Source of the DNA: Pseudoduganella ginsengisoli
GTDB lineage: Bacteria; Pseudomonadota; Gammaproteobacteria; Burkholderiales; Burkholderiaceae_D
Assembly (NCBI RefSeq): GCF_009720865.1
Contig: NZ_WNLA01000001.1
Coordinates: forward strand, 868,001-932,000
Reading direction: 5' to 3'
DNA: 64,000 nucleotides
Numbering within the stretch: the first letter of the stretch is position 1; every line of letters starts with the position of its first letter. This document shows, in pieces, positions 27,460 to 34,893 of this stretch. The position numbers and the translations under genes are program-made. The notes under the pieces were generated by a model. The model had not been told where the DNA came from, searched no databases, and was given only the letters and a program-made list of their open reading frames with translations.

Positions 27460-27783
27460 TTAGTATTTTGGCATGTTGCTGTCGACTTGCACAGCCCATG
27501 CGTGGATACCGCCGGTCAGGTTAATGACCTTGCCAAAGCCGTGATGTTCCAGGAATGCCGCCACATTCATGCTGCGCGCCCCATGATGGCAAATGCACAC
27601 GATGGTGGCCTCTTCATCGAGATCGTCGATGCGGGCCGGAATCGTATTCATCGGCATCAGGGTCGAGCCTGCGATGTGGCAGGTTTCGTATTCCCAGTTT
27701 TCACGCACGTCCAGCAAAAACGGGCTGGGACGCGCTTCGTCGGCCAGCCAGTCGGCCAGTTCAGGTGCGGTGATGTGCTGCAT
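27460..27783 (-). CDS. Rhodanese-like domain protein
   Basis: A 107-residue single rhodanese domain. The active-site loop CHHGARSM near residue 66 keeps the catalytic cysteine, so sulfurtransferase activity is possible. The protein is cytoplasmic, with no signal peptide. It lies 12 bases after pcm and 40 before the tolC-like gene, an order seen in many betaproteobacteria. The sulfur donor and acceptor are unknown. Confidence 0.9.
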   Translation of the reverse strand: MQHITAPELADWLADEARPSPFLLDVRENWEYETCHIAGSTLMPMNTIPARIDDLDEEATIVCICHHGARSMNVAAFLEHHGFGKVINLTGGIHAWAVQVDSNMPKY

Positions 27784-27795
27784 GGCGCGCCGTCC

Positions 27796-28449
27796 TTAGA
27801 ACGTGAAGTGCGACGGCGTGACAGCCGATTGCAGCGGCTTCACATTGGTTTCAAATACTTTCACGGTGTCGTAGCCCGCTTCACCGGTACGGGTGATGAT
27901 GTGGGCCGACATCACAGGCGCTTCGCCGACAATCGCAAAAATGCGGCCGCCTACTTTGACTTGCTTCAGCAGCGCTTCCGGCAGCACCGGCACCGACGCG
28001 GAAATGACGATCACGTCGAATGGCGCGCCTTGCGCCCAGCCTTGGGCGCCATTGCCCTGCTCGACCGTCACGTTGGTGACACCGGCTTCCGCCAGGTTTT
28101 TCTCTGCCTGGGCTTTCAATTCCGGCGAAATTTCAACGGTGGTCACGTGGCGGCCGCGGTGCGCCAGCAGAGCTGCCAGGTAGCCGCTGCCGGTACCGAT
28201 TTCCAGCACGTTTTCATGTTTTTTCAGTTGCAGTTCCTGCAGGATGCGCGCTTCCAGTTTCGGGGTGAACATGAATTCGCCGCCGCCCAGAGGGATTTCG
28301 GTATCCACGAACGCCAGGTTTTTATGTGCAGCCGGGACGAATTTCTCGCGCTTGACGACTTGCAGCGCATCCAGCACGTCCGTATCCAGGACGTCCCAAG
28401 GACGGATTTGCTGTTCGATCATGTTGAAGCGGGCTTGTTCGATATTCAT
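27796..28449 (-). CDS. pcm: Protein-L-isoaspartate O-methyltransferase family protein
   Basis: A 217-residue SAM methyltransferase that marks damaged isoaspartyl residues for repair. The SAM-binding motif VLEIGTGSGYLAALLA lies near residue 77, with LGGGEFMFTPKLEARILQEL before it. The start at 28449 (MNIEQARFNMIEQQIRPW) is the family's usual N-terminus. The usual C-terminal extension is short, as in the beta-proteobacterial group. It leads the pcm-rhodanese-tolC run, and a TetR gene lies 170 bases upstream on the same strand. Confidence 0.9.
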   Translation of the reverse strand: MNIEQARFNMIEQQIRPWDVLDTDVLDALQVVKREKFVPAAHKNLAFVDTEIPLGGGEFMFTPKLEARILQELQLKKHENVLEIGTGSGYLAALLAHRGRHVTTVEISPELKAQAEKNLAEAGVTNVTVEQGNGAQGWAQGAPFDVIVISASVPVLPEALLKQVKVGGRIFAIVGEAPVMSAHIITRTGEAGYDTVKVFETNVKPLQSAVTPSHFTF

Positions 28450-28619
28450 CTTTAGACTCGTAGACTCAATGGAGGATTGGTTGTTCAAATACTTCAATCC
28501 GCCATTTTATCGTTGAACTGCACTGGACGGCATATTAACTATATCGGCGGCGGCAGGCAGGAAATTGCGACAGTCTGCAGTTTGGCGGGGTTGAATGCAC
28601 AAATTTGATCTAAATCTGC

Positions 28620-29318
28620 TCATTTATTGTGCAAACCAGTAGCCGGTGCAGCGGGCATGCAGTAAGGCGCCCCCTCTGGCGCAGAGGCGGGACGCAAGCC
28701 CCGCAACGTGGTGTCGATGTAGGCCGCGAGATAGGCATACGGGTCAATCGTGGCCCCGGCGCACAGCTGCGGCGACTGCGACCACAGCATCAGCATCAAG
28801 ACCGGCGCCACCAGCACCGGCATCATGACGTCCGGATCGACCGCGCGGAATTCGCCGCGGGCCACGCCGCGCGTCAAGATATTGGCAATCAGCGCGTTGC
28901 CCCGGGCGATGACTTCTTCGTTATAAAACTGCATCAACTCCGGGAAATTCGCCGCTTCCGCGATCATCAGCTTGGTGATGCCGGACGCCTTGGTGGCGCC
29001 GACCTTGTCCCACCAGCGCATCAGCAAGGTGCGCAGCAAGTCCGCGCTGTGGCCATCGATGGCGGCAAAATCCATTTCCGCTTCGCCGATCGGCTGCACA
29101 ATGGCGTCGCGCACGACGGCCTTGAACAATTCTTCCTTGTTGGCGAAATACAAATACAGCGTGCCCTTGGAGACGCCCGCGCTGCGCGCCACATCTTCCA
29201 GCCGCGTGGCCGCATAGCCGCGGCTGACAAACAAATCCAGCGCCGCCGCCAGCAATTCCTGCGGCCGCGCGTCCTTGCGCCGCTCCCAGCGCGGCTTGGA
29301 TTCAGTTGGATTGTGCAT
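28620..29318 (-). CDS. TetR-family transcriptional regulator
   Basis: A 232-residue regulator. The TetR helix-turn-helix occupies residues about 19-65 (ELLAAALDLFVSRGYAATRL, AGVSKGTLYLYFANKEELFK). The C-terminal ligand domain ends in a Pro/Ala-rich tail. Its target is not obvious. It lies upstream of pcm-rhodanese-tolC on the same strand, and control of the tolC-like channel is a plausible guess. Nothing links it to the arsenic genes upstream except position. Confidence 0.9.
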   Translation of the reverse strand: MHNPTESKPRWERRKDARPQELLAAALDLFVSRGYAATRLEDVARSAGVSKGTLYLYFANKEELFKAVVRDAIVQPIGEAEMDFAAIDGHSADLLRTLLMRWWDKVGATKASGITKLMIAEAANFPELMQFYNEEVIARGNALIANILTRGVARGEFRAVDPDVMMPVLVAPVLMLMLWSQSPQLCAGATIDPYAYLAAYIDTTLRGLRPASAPEGAPYCMPAAPATGLHNK

Positions 29319-29364
29319 GGTGGCGGACTGCCCAATGACTTGAAGGTTACTTACTCAACAGTCA

Positions 29365-30072
29365 TTAATGGTAGTCCGCTGTTTTCAGAGCGTCAAGGCT
29401 GGCGGCAACGGGCTGGCGCGGCGCCGGGTACAGCCAGCAGAACAGGGCAGACGCGGCGGCCGCGCCAGCCAGTTGGGCGACGATAAAGCCAGGCGCATCG
29501 GCTGGGCGGATGCCGGCAAACGTATCGGTTGCCGCGCGCGCCAGCGTGACTGCCGGATTGGCGAACGATGTCGATGATGTAAACCAGTATGCGGCCACGA
29601 TGTAGGCGGCCACGGCAAACGGCGTCACGGCCGGGCGGCTGCGCGACGTGCCGATGATGACAGCGATCAGGCCGAACGTCGCGACACCTTCGCTCCACCA
29701 TTGCGCGGGCCCCGTACGCACGTGCTGCGACGCGAAGAACAGCGGCTCGCCGAACATGCCGTGCGCAGCCGCCACGCCGGCGAAGGCGCCGATGACTTGC
29801 ACCGCCATGTATGGCAGCACTTCTCGGCCAGCCACGTTGCCTTGCCAGGCTTCCGACAACGTCACGACCGGATTGAAATGCGCGCCCGATATCGGGCCCA
29901 ACATCAGGATCAGTGCGATCAGCCCGGCGCCGGTGGCAATCGCATTGGCCAGCAAAGCGATTGCGACGTTGCCACTCGCCAGGCGCTCGGCCATGATGCC
30001 GGACCCTACCACCACGGCCAGCAACAGCGCCGTGCCCAGCCCTTCGGCAACGATGCGCCGCGCCAGCGTCAT
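29365..30072 (-). CDS. aqpS: Aquaporin of the arsenic operon (AqpS-like)
   Basis: A 235-residue MIP-family channel with about six membrane spans. The two pore boxes read HFNPVVTL (NPV in place of NPA) and FANPAVTL (NPA). In arsR-aqpS-arsC operons, AqpS lets arsenite made by arsenate reduction flow out of the cell. The start overlaps the arsC stop by four bases, so the two are translationally coupled. No ArsB or Acr3 pump is present in the cluster, which fits the AqpS efflux route. A general glycerol facilitator is less likely given the setting. Confidence 0.88.
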   Translation of the reverse strand: MTLARRIVAEGLGTALLLAVVVGSGIMAERLASGNVAIALLANAIATGAGLIALILMLGPISGAHFNPVVTLSEAWQGNVAGREVLPYMAVQVIGAFAGVAAAHGMFGEPLFFASQHVRTGPAQWWSEGVATFGLIAVIIGTSRSRPAVTPFAVAAYIVAAYWFTSSTSFANPAVTLARAATDTFAGIRPADAPGFIVAQLAGAAAASALFCWLYPAPRQPVAASLDALKTADYH

Positions 30073-30545
30073 GCCAAACCTCCGATACGGTCCAGTTCTG
30101 CCTTCATCCGTGCGCGGTCATTTACCAGTTCCGCCAGCGGCAGCGCCAGGAACGCCTCAATACGGGTGCGCAAAATGCGGTAAGCCGTCATGAACGCCGC
30201 ATCGATTTCCTCGTCCGTGCCGGTTGCATGGGCCGGGTCTTCCACACCCCAGTGTGCGCGCAGCACCGGGCCCAGGTAAGCCGGGCAGGTTTCGCCCGCG
30301 GCATTGCCACATACGCTGAGCACGATGTCCGGCGTGACCGGCAGGTTTTCCCACGATTTGCTGTGGTAGCCCTCTGTGGCAATGCCTTCGCGCTGCAGCA
30401 GCGCAATCGAGCGCGGATGCACGTAGCCGGCCGGCTTGCTGCCGGCGCTCAGCGCGCGCCAGCCTTGCGGCGCCAAGTGATTGAAAGTCGCCTCGGCCAG
30501 GATGGAGCGGCACGAGTTGCCAGTGCAGAGCATTAATATGTTCAT
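30069..30545 (-). CDS. arsC: Arsenate reductase, low-molecular-weight phosphatase type
   Basis: A 158-residue cytoplasmic enzyme reducing arsenate to arsenite. The P-loop CTGNSCRS (C-X5-R-S) is at residues 7-14. Further cysteines lie at SVCGNAAGETC (about residues 79-88), as in thioredoxin-coupled ArsC. It overlaps arsR upstream and aqpS downstream by four bases each, so arsR-arsC-aqpS is one tightly coupled operon. Some LMW phosphatases share the fold, but the context decides for ArsC. Confidence 0.94.
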   Translation of the reverse strand: MNILMLCTGNSCRSILAEATFNHLAPQGWRALSAGSKPAGYVHPRSIALLQREGIATEGYHSKSWENLPVTPDIVLSVCGNAAGETCPAYLGPVLRAHWGVEDPAHATGTDEEIDAAFMTAYRILRTRIEAFLALPLAELVNDRARMKAELDRIGGLA

Positions 30546-30895
30546 GTCAGGTTCTCTTTGGTGGAAGCGCAGCCTTGGGCTGGCGAGCAGGCGCTCGGCA
30601 CACTACATGGGGCGCCGCCGCAGCAGTTATCGGTCAGGAACGCGAGCACGCTGCTCATCGTGTCGAAGTTCGCGCTGTAAATCACGAAGCGGCCATCCTG
30701 GCGTGCCGAAATCAAACCGGCATGGGTCAGCTCTTTCAAGTGGAACGATAGCGACGAGGCCGCCACGCCAAGGTGTTCAGCAATCCGGCTCGCTGCCAGC
30801 CCCGCCGGACCGGTCTGCACCAGTAAGCGGAAGGTAGCCAGCCGCGACTCCTGCGCCAGGGCCGCCAGCGCGGCAATGACTTGTTTGGTTTCCAT
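30542..30895 (-). CDS. arsR: ArsR-family repressor with cysteine-rich tail (first ArsR)
   Basis: A 117-residue ArsR/SmtB repressor. The winged helix occupies residues about 5-90 (SRLATFRLLVQTGPAGLAAS, ASSLSFHLKELTHAGLI). The C-terminal tail carries clustered cysteines (NCCGGAPC, SACSPAQGC) suited to arsenite binding. The usual CVC site in the DNA-binding helix is absent, so sensing is probably by the tail, as in other atypical ArsR groups. It heads arsR-arsC-aqpS. The operator is probably the perfect 9+6+9 inverted repeat at 30932-30955. Confidence 0.92.
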   Translation of the reverse strand: METKQVIAALAALAQESRLATFRLLVQTGPAGLAASRIAEHLGVAASSLSFHLKELTHAGLISARQDGRFVIYSANFDTMSSVLAFLTDNCCGGAPCSVPSACSPAQGCASTKENLT

Positions 30896-30931
30896 GCATG
30901 CAGGCGATGATTAGTAAGCGCCAATGATACG

Positions 30932-30955
30932 ATATTTCGAAGAATATCGAAATAT
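30932..30955. promoter_or_regulatory. Operator of the first ArsR
   Basis: ATATTTCGA (30932-30940) and TCGAAATAT (30947-30955) are perfect nine-base complements around six bases. The repeat is 36 bases upstream of arsR. Its sequence differs from the repeats near the second ArsR. Confidence 0.72.
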
Positions 30956-30988
30956 ATTGACAGCACCATGACGTTGGCCGTACCCTTT

Positions 30989-31006
30989 GTTCGTTAAGTG
31001 ACGAAC
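30989..31006. promoter_or_regulatory. Operator of the second ArsR, copy 1
   Basis: GTTCGT-N6-ACGAAC, seven bases before the second arsR start. The same core (TTCGT-N6-ACGAA) recurs at 31345-31364, upstream of the fusion gene. Confidence 0.7.
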
Positions 31007-31013
31007 AACGAAT

Positions 31014-31325
31014 ATGACCAACTGTTGCACCGTAGGGACCGGCGACAACGCCATCGAAGTCAATGCCGAAGAGATTGCCATGCTGTGCAAGGCGCTCGCG
31101 CATCCGGCCCGCGTGCAATTGCTGAAGTATCTGGCGGCGTATGGCGCCTGCTATTTCGGCAACCTGGCCGATGTGCTGCCACTGGCGCCATCGACCATCT
31201 CGCAGCACGTCACGATACTGAAGCAGGCCGGCCTGATCCTGGGTTCATCGGACGAGCAGCGCGTATGCTACTGCGTCAATCCGGAGCGTATCGCCCAGCT
31301 GAAAGCGTTGGTAGCTGCTTTGTAG
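31014..31325 (+). CDS. ArsR-family repressor (second ArsR)
   Basis: A 103-residue ArsR-type winged-helix repressor (RVQLLKYLAAYGACYFGNLA, PSTISQHVTILKQAGLI). Cysteines lie at the N-terminus (MTNCC), in ACYFG and in RVCYCVNPER. The paired CYC near residue 86 and the N-terminal CC could bind arsenite or an organoarsenical. It is divergent from the first arsR by 118 bases and is followed by the fusion gene. It is quite different in sequence from the first ArsR, so a different inducer is likely. Confidence 0.92.
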   Translation: MTNCCTVGTGDNAIEVNAEEIAMLCKALAHPARVQLLKYLAAYGACYFGNLADVLPLAPSTISQHVTILKQAGLILGSSDEQRVCYCVNPERIAQLKALVAAL

Positions 31326-31344
31326 GCTAAAAAATTTGCCCACT

Positions 31345-31364
31345 TATTCGTAATTCGACGAATA
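31345..31364. promoter_or_regulatory. Operator of the second ArsR, copy 2
   Basis: TATTCGT-N6-ACGAATA, a perfect seven-base inverted repeat 18 bases upstream of the fusion gene. It shares the TTCGT-N6-ACGAA core with copy 1, which implies separate control of the fusion gene by the second ArsR. Confidence 0.7.
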
Positions 31365-31382
31365 GCAAACAGGAGAACCGCC

Positions 31383-33212
31383 ATGACCGCCCCATCTGCC
31401 ATTGCCATCCGCACCGCCACGTCCGCCGACTGGCATGCCATCGCCGCACTGCTGGCGGCATCGAACTTGCCCCTTGAAGGGGCGCAAGAGCATGTGGCGC
31501 ACTTCATCGTGGGAGAACAGCATGGCCGCGTTGTAGCGGCAGCCGGACTGGAACCCTACGGTGACGCTGCACTATTGCGCTCGGTCGTGGTGGATAGCGC
31601 CTTGCGCGGACAAGGCATAGGCGCATTGCTGCAACACGAACTGGCACAACGTGCAGTGGCGCAGGGAATCCACCGCCTGGTTTTACTGACCACGACTGCC
31701 GCTGCCTTCTTTGCCAAGCGGGGCTTCCGCACCATCACCCGCGATGCCGCACCGGCCACCATGCTGGCCTCGCGCGAATTTCAGGGGGTATGTCCGGCAT
31801 CGGCCACCGTCATGCTGAAAGATTTGCTGCCAGTCGCCGTGCTGGGCGCAGGACCGGTCGGCCTGGCCGCCGCCGCACACCTGCTCGAACGGGGATTGAC
31901 ACCGCTGGTCCTGGAGGCGGGCGCCACGGCGGCGGCCAACCTGGTCAGCTATGGCCATGTGCGCCTGTTCTCGCCATGGCGGTACAACATCGATAAAGCC
32001 GCCCAAACCCTGCTGGAAGCGGCCGGCTGGCGCAGCCCCGATCCCGAGGCGCTGCCCACTGCCGATGAGCTGGTCCAGCACTATTTGCAGCCACTGGCGG
32101 CATTGCCGGCCATCGCCTCTGCGCTGAAACTGCGGCATCGCGTCACCGCGATGACCCGCCTGGGCACTGACAAGGTGAAAACACGTGGCCGCGAACACGC
32201 GCCGTTTGTCATCCGCGCCATGACGCCGAACGGTGAACACACGTTCCTGGCCAGCGGCGTGATCGACGCGACCGGCACATGGAACCAGCCCAATCCGCTC
32301 GGCGCGGACGGTCTGCCGGCACAGGGTGAACAGGCTGCCCGCGAACAGATTACCTACGGTATGCCCGACGTGGCGGGCGCCGCCAGGGCGCGTTACGCGG
32401 GGCGCAGTGTGCTGGTGGTGGGCAGCGGCCATTCAGCGGCGGGAGTCTTGCTGGCGCTGGCGCAATTGGCCGGCGAAGCACCGGCAACGCGCATTGCATG
32501 GGCCATACGCGGCACCAGTTTCGAGCGCATTTTCGGTGGCGGCGCCAATGATGGCTTGCAGGCGCGGGGCGAACTGGGCACGCGCCTGAAGGCCCTCATG
32601 GATTCCGGCCGCCTGGAATTGCATACCGGCCTGCGCATCCAATCCATAGAACGGCACGGCAGCAAACTGCGCGTCAACGGGCAACCCGGCAGCAAGCCGG
32701 TTGATGGCATCGATGAAATCATCGCCGCGACCGGCGCCCGTCCTGACTTGTCGCTGGCGCGCGAGCTGCGGGTACACAACGATCCGTGGCTGGAAAGCAC
32801 CAGCGCATTGGCCCCGCTGATCGATCCGAATGAGCACAATTGCGGCACCGTACGGCCCCATGGCCATGCCGAACTGGCGCATCCGGAACCGCGCTATTAC
32901 GCAGTGGGCGCCAAAAGTTATGGCCGCGCGCCAAATTTCCTGATGACGACGGGCTACGAGCAAGTGCGCTCCGTGGTAGCTGCGCTGGCTGGCGATTTTG
33001 CCGCAGCCGATAACGTGCAGCTGGAACTGCCGGAAACCGGCGTGTGCCATATCGGAATCGCTGGCGGCGAATCAGGCGCCGCCGCGTGCTGCGTGAAACC
33101 AGTGGCCGCGTCCGGCTGCTGTGGCGGTCCCGCGCCTGTTGAAACAGACGCATGCTGTGTGCTCGATGCCACCGCCAAGGCACAGGGCAAGGCGGGCTGC
33201 GGCTGCGCATAA
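31383..33212 (+). CDS. Fusion of ArsN2-like acetyltransferase and ArsO-like flavoprotein with Cys-rich tail
   Basis: A 609-residue protein. Residues 1-140 are a GNAT acetyltransferase (acetyl-CoA loop RGQGIG, 75-80) like the ArsN2 proteins of ars operons. Residues about 147-545 are a flavin monooxygenase-like oxidoreductase with an FAD loop (GAGPVG, 155-160) and a second nucleotide loop (GSGHSAAG, 347-354). This resembles the flavoproteins called ArsO in ars clusters. Residues 555-609 hold nine cysteines, mostly in CC or CGC pairs, likely binding arsenite or an organoarsenical. The junction is in frame with no stop. The start follows AGGAG. The GNAT part may acetylate arsenic-containing amino acids. 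The flavoprotein reaction is not established. Confidence 0.85.
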   Translation: MTAPSAIAIRTATSADWHAIAALLAASNLPLEGAQEHVAHFIVGEQHGRVVAAAGLEPYGDAALLRSVVVDSALRGQGIGALLQHELAQRAVAQGIHRLVLLTTTAAAFFAKRGFRTITRDAAPATMLASREFQGVCPASATVMLKDLLPVAVLGAGPVGLAAAAHLLERGLTPLVLEAGATAAANLVSYGHVRLFSPWRYNIDKAAQTLLEAAGWRSPDPEALPTADELVQHYLQPLAALPAIASALKLRHRVTAMTRLGTDKVKTRGREHAPFVIRAMTPNGEHTFLASGVIDATGTWNQPNPLGADGLPAQGEQAAREQITYGMPDVAGAARARYAGRSVLVVGSGHSAAGVLLALAQLAGEAPATRIAWAIRGTSFERIFGGGANDGLQARGELGTRLKALMDSGRLELHTGLRIQSIERHGSKLRVNGQPGSKPVDGIDEIIAATGARPDLSLARELRVHNDPWLESTSALAPLIDPNEHNCGTVRPHGHAELAHPEPRYYAVGAKSYGRAPNFLMTTGYEQVRSVVAALAGDFAAADNVQLELPETGVCHIGIAGGESGAAACCVKPVAASGCCGGPAPVETDACCVLDATAKAQGKAGCGCA

Positions 33213-34120
33213 TGGATAGCGAGATCAATGCCATGCATACCATCATTGCCCGCGTGTTTTTCCCGGCCGCGCTGTTGGCCAGCCTGCTGACTTTTGCCAT
33301 GGCCCATGCGGCCGGTGGCGACCTGCGGCTCGCAGTCATGGCGCCAAGCGTCATAACGCTGATTGCCGCCATGCTGCTGGAACGGCGCATGCCATTCCAG
33401 CCTGAATGGAACCGGCCACGCGGAGATGCAACAACCGACTGGCTCAGCATGGCGGCGCTGCTGGCAGTGATCGACCCACTGCTGAAATGGGGCGGCCCGC
33501 TGCTGGCGGCCGCCCTCTACGCCCGGCTGGATGTCCCAGCAGGCTTGTTCCCCACGTCGCTACCGTTTGCATTGCAAGTGGCGATCGCCGCAGCGATCGC
33601 GGAATTCGGCTTTTATTGGGCGCACCGGCTGCATCACAGCCGGCAGGCACTGTGGTGGCTGCATGCGCTGCACCATGGCAGCGAGCGCCTGTATTCCGTC
33701 AACAATTTCCGCCTGCACCCGCTCAACTACGGATTGAACTATGCATTGGGCATGTTGCCCCTGCTGGTGCTCGGCACACCATCCGATGCCCTATTCGGCT
33801 ACCTGGCGCTGTCATACCCGGTGCTGATGCTGCAGCATGCCAACCTGCCGCTGCGCAGCGGCTGGCTCAATTACGTGTTCAGTACTAACGAGGTACACCG
33901 CTGGCACCATTCAGCGGCGCCAGCCGAAGGGGACAGGAATTTTGGCCGCGTGCTGGTGCTGTGGGACCACGTGTTCGGCACATTCCGCTACCAGCCACAA
34001 GGCGCCAACCTGCCGCGGACCATCGGGCTGTATGCAGGTGATGCTTATCCTGCGCGGGCTTCGTACTGGCGCCAGGTGTCGTCCATGTTTTTACCCGCCT
34101 GCTGCAGGGCGGCAGGCTGA
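33212..34120 (+). CDS. Fatty acid hydroxylase/sterol desaturase family membrane protein
   Basis: A 302-residue protein with about six hydrophobic segments and the histidine clusters of di-iron membrane hydroxylases: HRLHH (about residue 136), HALHHG (about 149), and HRWHHS (about 230). The start at 33212 overlaps the stop of the fusion gene by one base (TAATG), so it should be coupled to it. An in-frame ATG at 33233 is possible. Family members hydroxylate or desaturate lipids or carotenoids. Placement in an arsenic operon is unusual, and a role with an arsenic-containing or arsenic-damaged lipid is speculation. Confidence 0.82.
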   Translation: MDSEINAMHTIIARVFFPAALLASLLTFAMAHAAGGDLRLAVMAPSVITLIAAMLLERRMPFQPEWNRPRGDATTDWLSMAALLAVIDPLLKWGGPLLAAALYARLDVPAGLFPTSLPFALQVAIAAAIAEFGFYWAHRLHHSRQALWWLHALHHGSERLYSVNNFRLHPLNYGLNYALGMLPLLVLGTPSDALFGYLALSYPVLMLQHANLPLRSGWLNYVFSTNEVHRWHHSAAPAEGDRNFGRVLVLWDHVFGTFRYQPQGANLPRTIGLYAGDAYPARASYWRQVSSMFLPACCRAAG

Positions 34121-34191
34121 AGGAATTTCCAGGTCCAGCGCTCGCGGCACGCCATGCAGCCGTACCTGCATATTGCCGCCTCAGTAACAAG

Positions 34192-34893
34192 CTACGCCCG
34201 CTGCGACGACGATTCCGCCTTCTCTTCAAAGTAGTAACCAACGCCATACATTGCGTGAATAAAGCCCCGGTCCGGCGCCAGCTGTTTCAGCTTGCGCCGC
34301 AAATTCTTCACGTGGGTGTCGATGGCGCGGTCGCCGATATCGCGCATTTCCACGCTCATCGCATTGATCAGCGCTTCACGCGTAAAGACGCGGCGTGGCG
34401 CGGCAGCCATCGTGCGGAACAGGCGTTCCTCGATGCGGGTAAATGGCACGGGCTGGCCATCAAACTGCACGCGCTCATTGGCGTCACCAATCACGAACCC
34501 CGTTTGCACCGGCTTGACCTTCAATGACGGGTCGGCGCGCCGCAGCATCGCATGCACGCGGGCCACGATTTCGCGTGGAGAAAATGGCTTGCACACATAA
34601 TCGTCGGCGCCGGAATTGAGGCCATTTAACCGGTCCTCTTCCGATGACAGCGCTGTCAGCATCAGGATCGGTACGGCGCTGGTCTGGCGCGCGGCGCGGC
34701 ATACTTCAATGCCATCCATTGATGGCAAGGTGACGTCGAGGATCACGACAGACGGTTCGTCATCGACAATGGCGCGCAGCGCATCCCTGCCGTCGGCAAC
34801 GCGCTGCACACTGAATCCTTCGCGCACCAGGTAGTCCGACAGCACGCCCGCGATCTGGTCATCGTCTTCTGCGATCAGCACTCGGTAACTCAT
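34192..34893 (-). CDS. OmpR-family response regulator
   Basis: A 233-residue two-component regulator. The receiver (residues 1-118) has the acidic pair EDD, the phospho-acceptor Asp in VVILDVTLPS (about 51) and the Lys in VCKPFSP (about 102). The OmpR winged helix follows (about 130-225, with DTHVKNLRRKLKQL). The gene overlaps the histidine kinase by four bases (ATGA), and the two form a pair. The target genes are not evident, but the divergent adaptor gene at 37219 is a candidate. Confidence 0.95.
   Translation of the reverse strand: MSYRVLIAEDDDQIAGVLSDYLVREGFSVQRVADGRDALRAIVDDEPSVVILDVTLPSMDGIEVCRAARQTSAVPILMLTALSSEEDRLNGLNSGADDYVCKPFSPREIVARVHAMLRRADPSLKVKPVQTGFVIGDANERVQFDGQPVPFTRIEERLFRTMAAAPRRVFTREALINAMSVEMRDIGDRAIDTHVKNLRRKLKQLAPDRGFIHAMYGVGYYFEEKAESSSQRA

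Noticed and set aside
28629..29486. Plus-strand 285-codon frame opposite the TetR regulator
   Set aside because: The minus-strand frame has a clear TetR domain, and the plus-strand frame has none.
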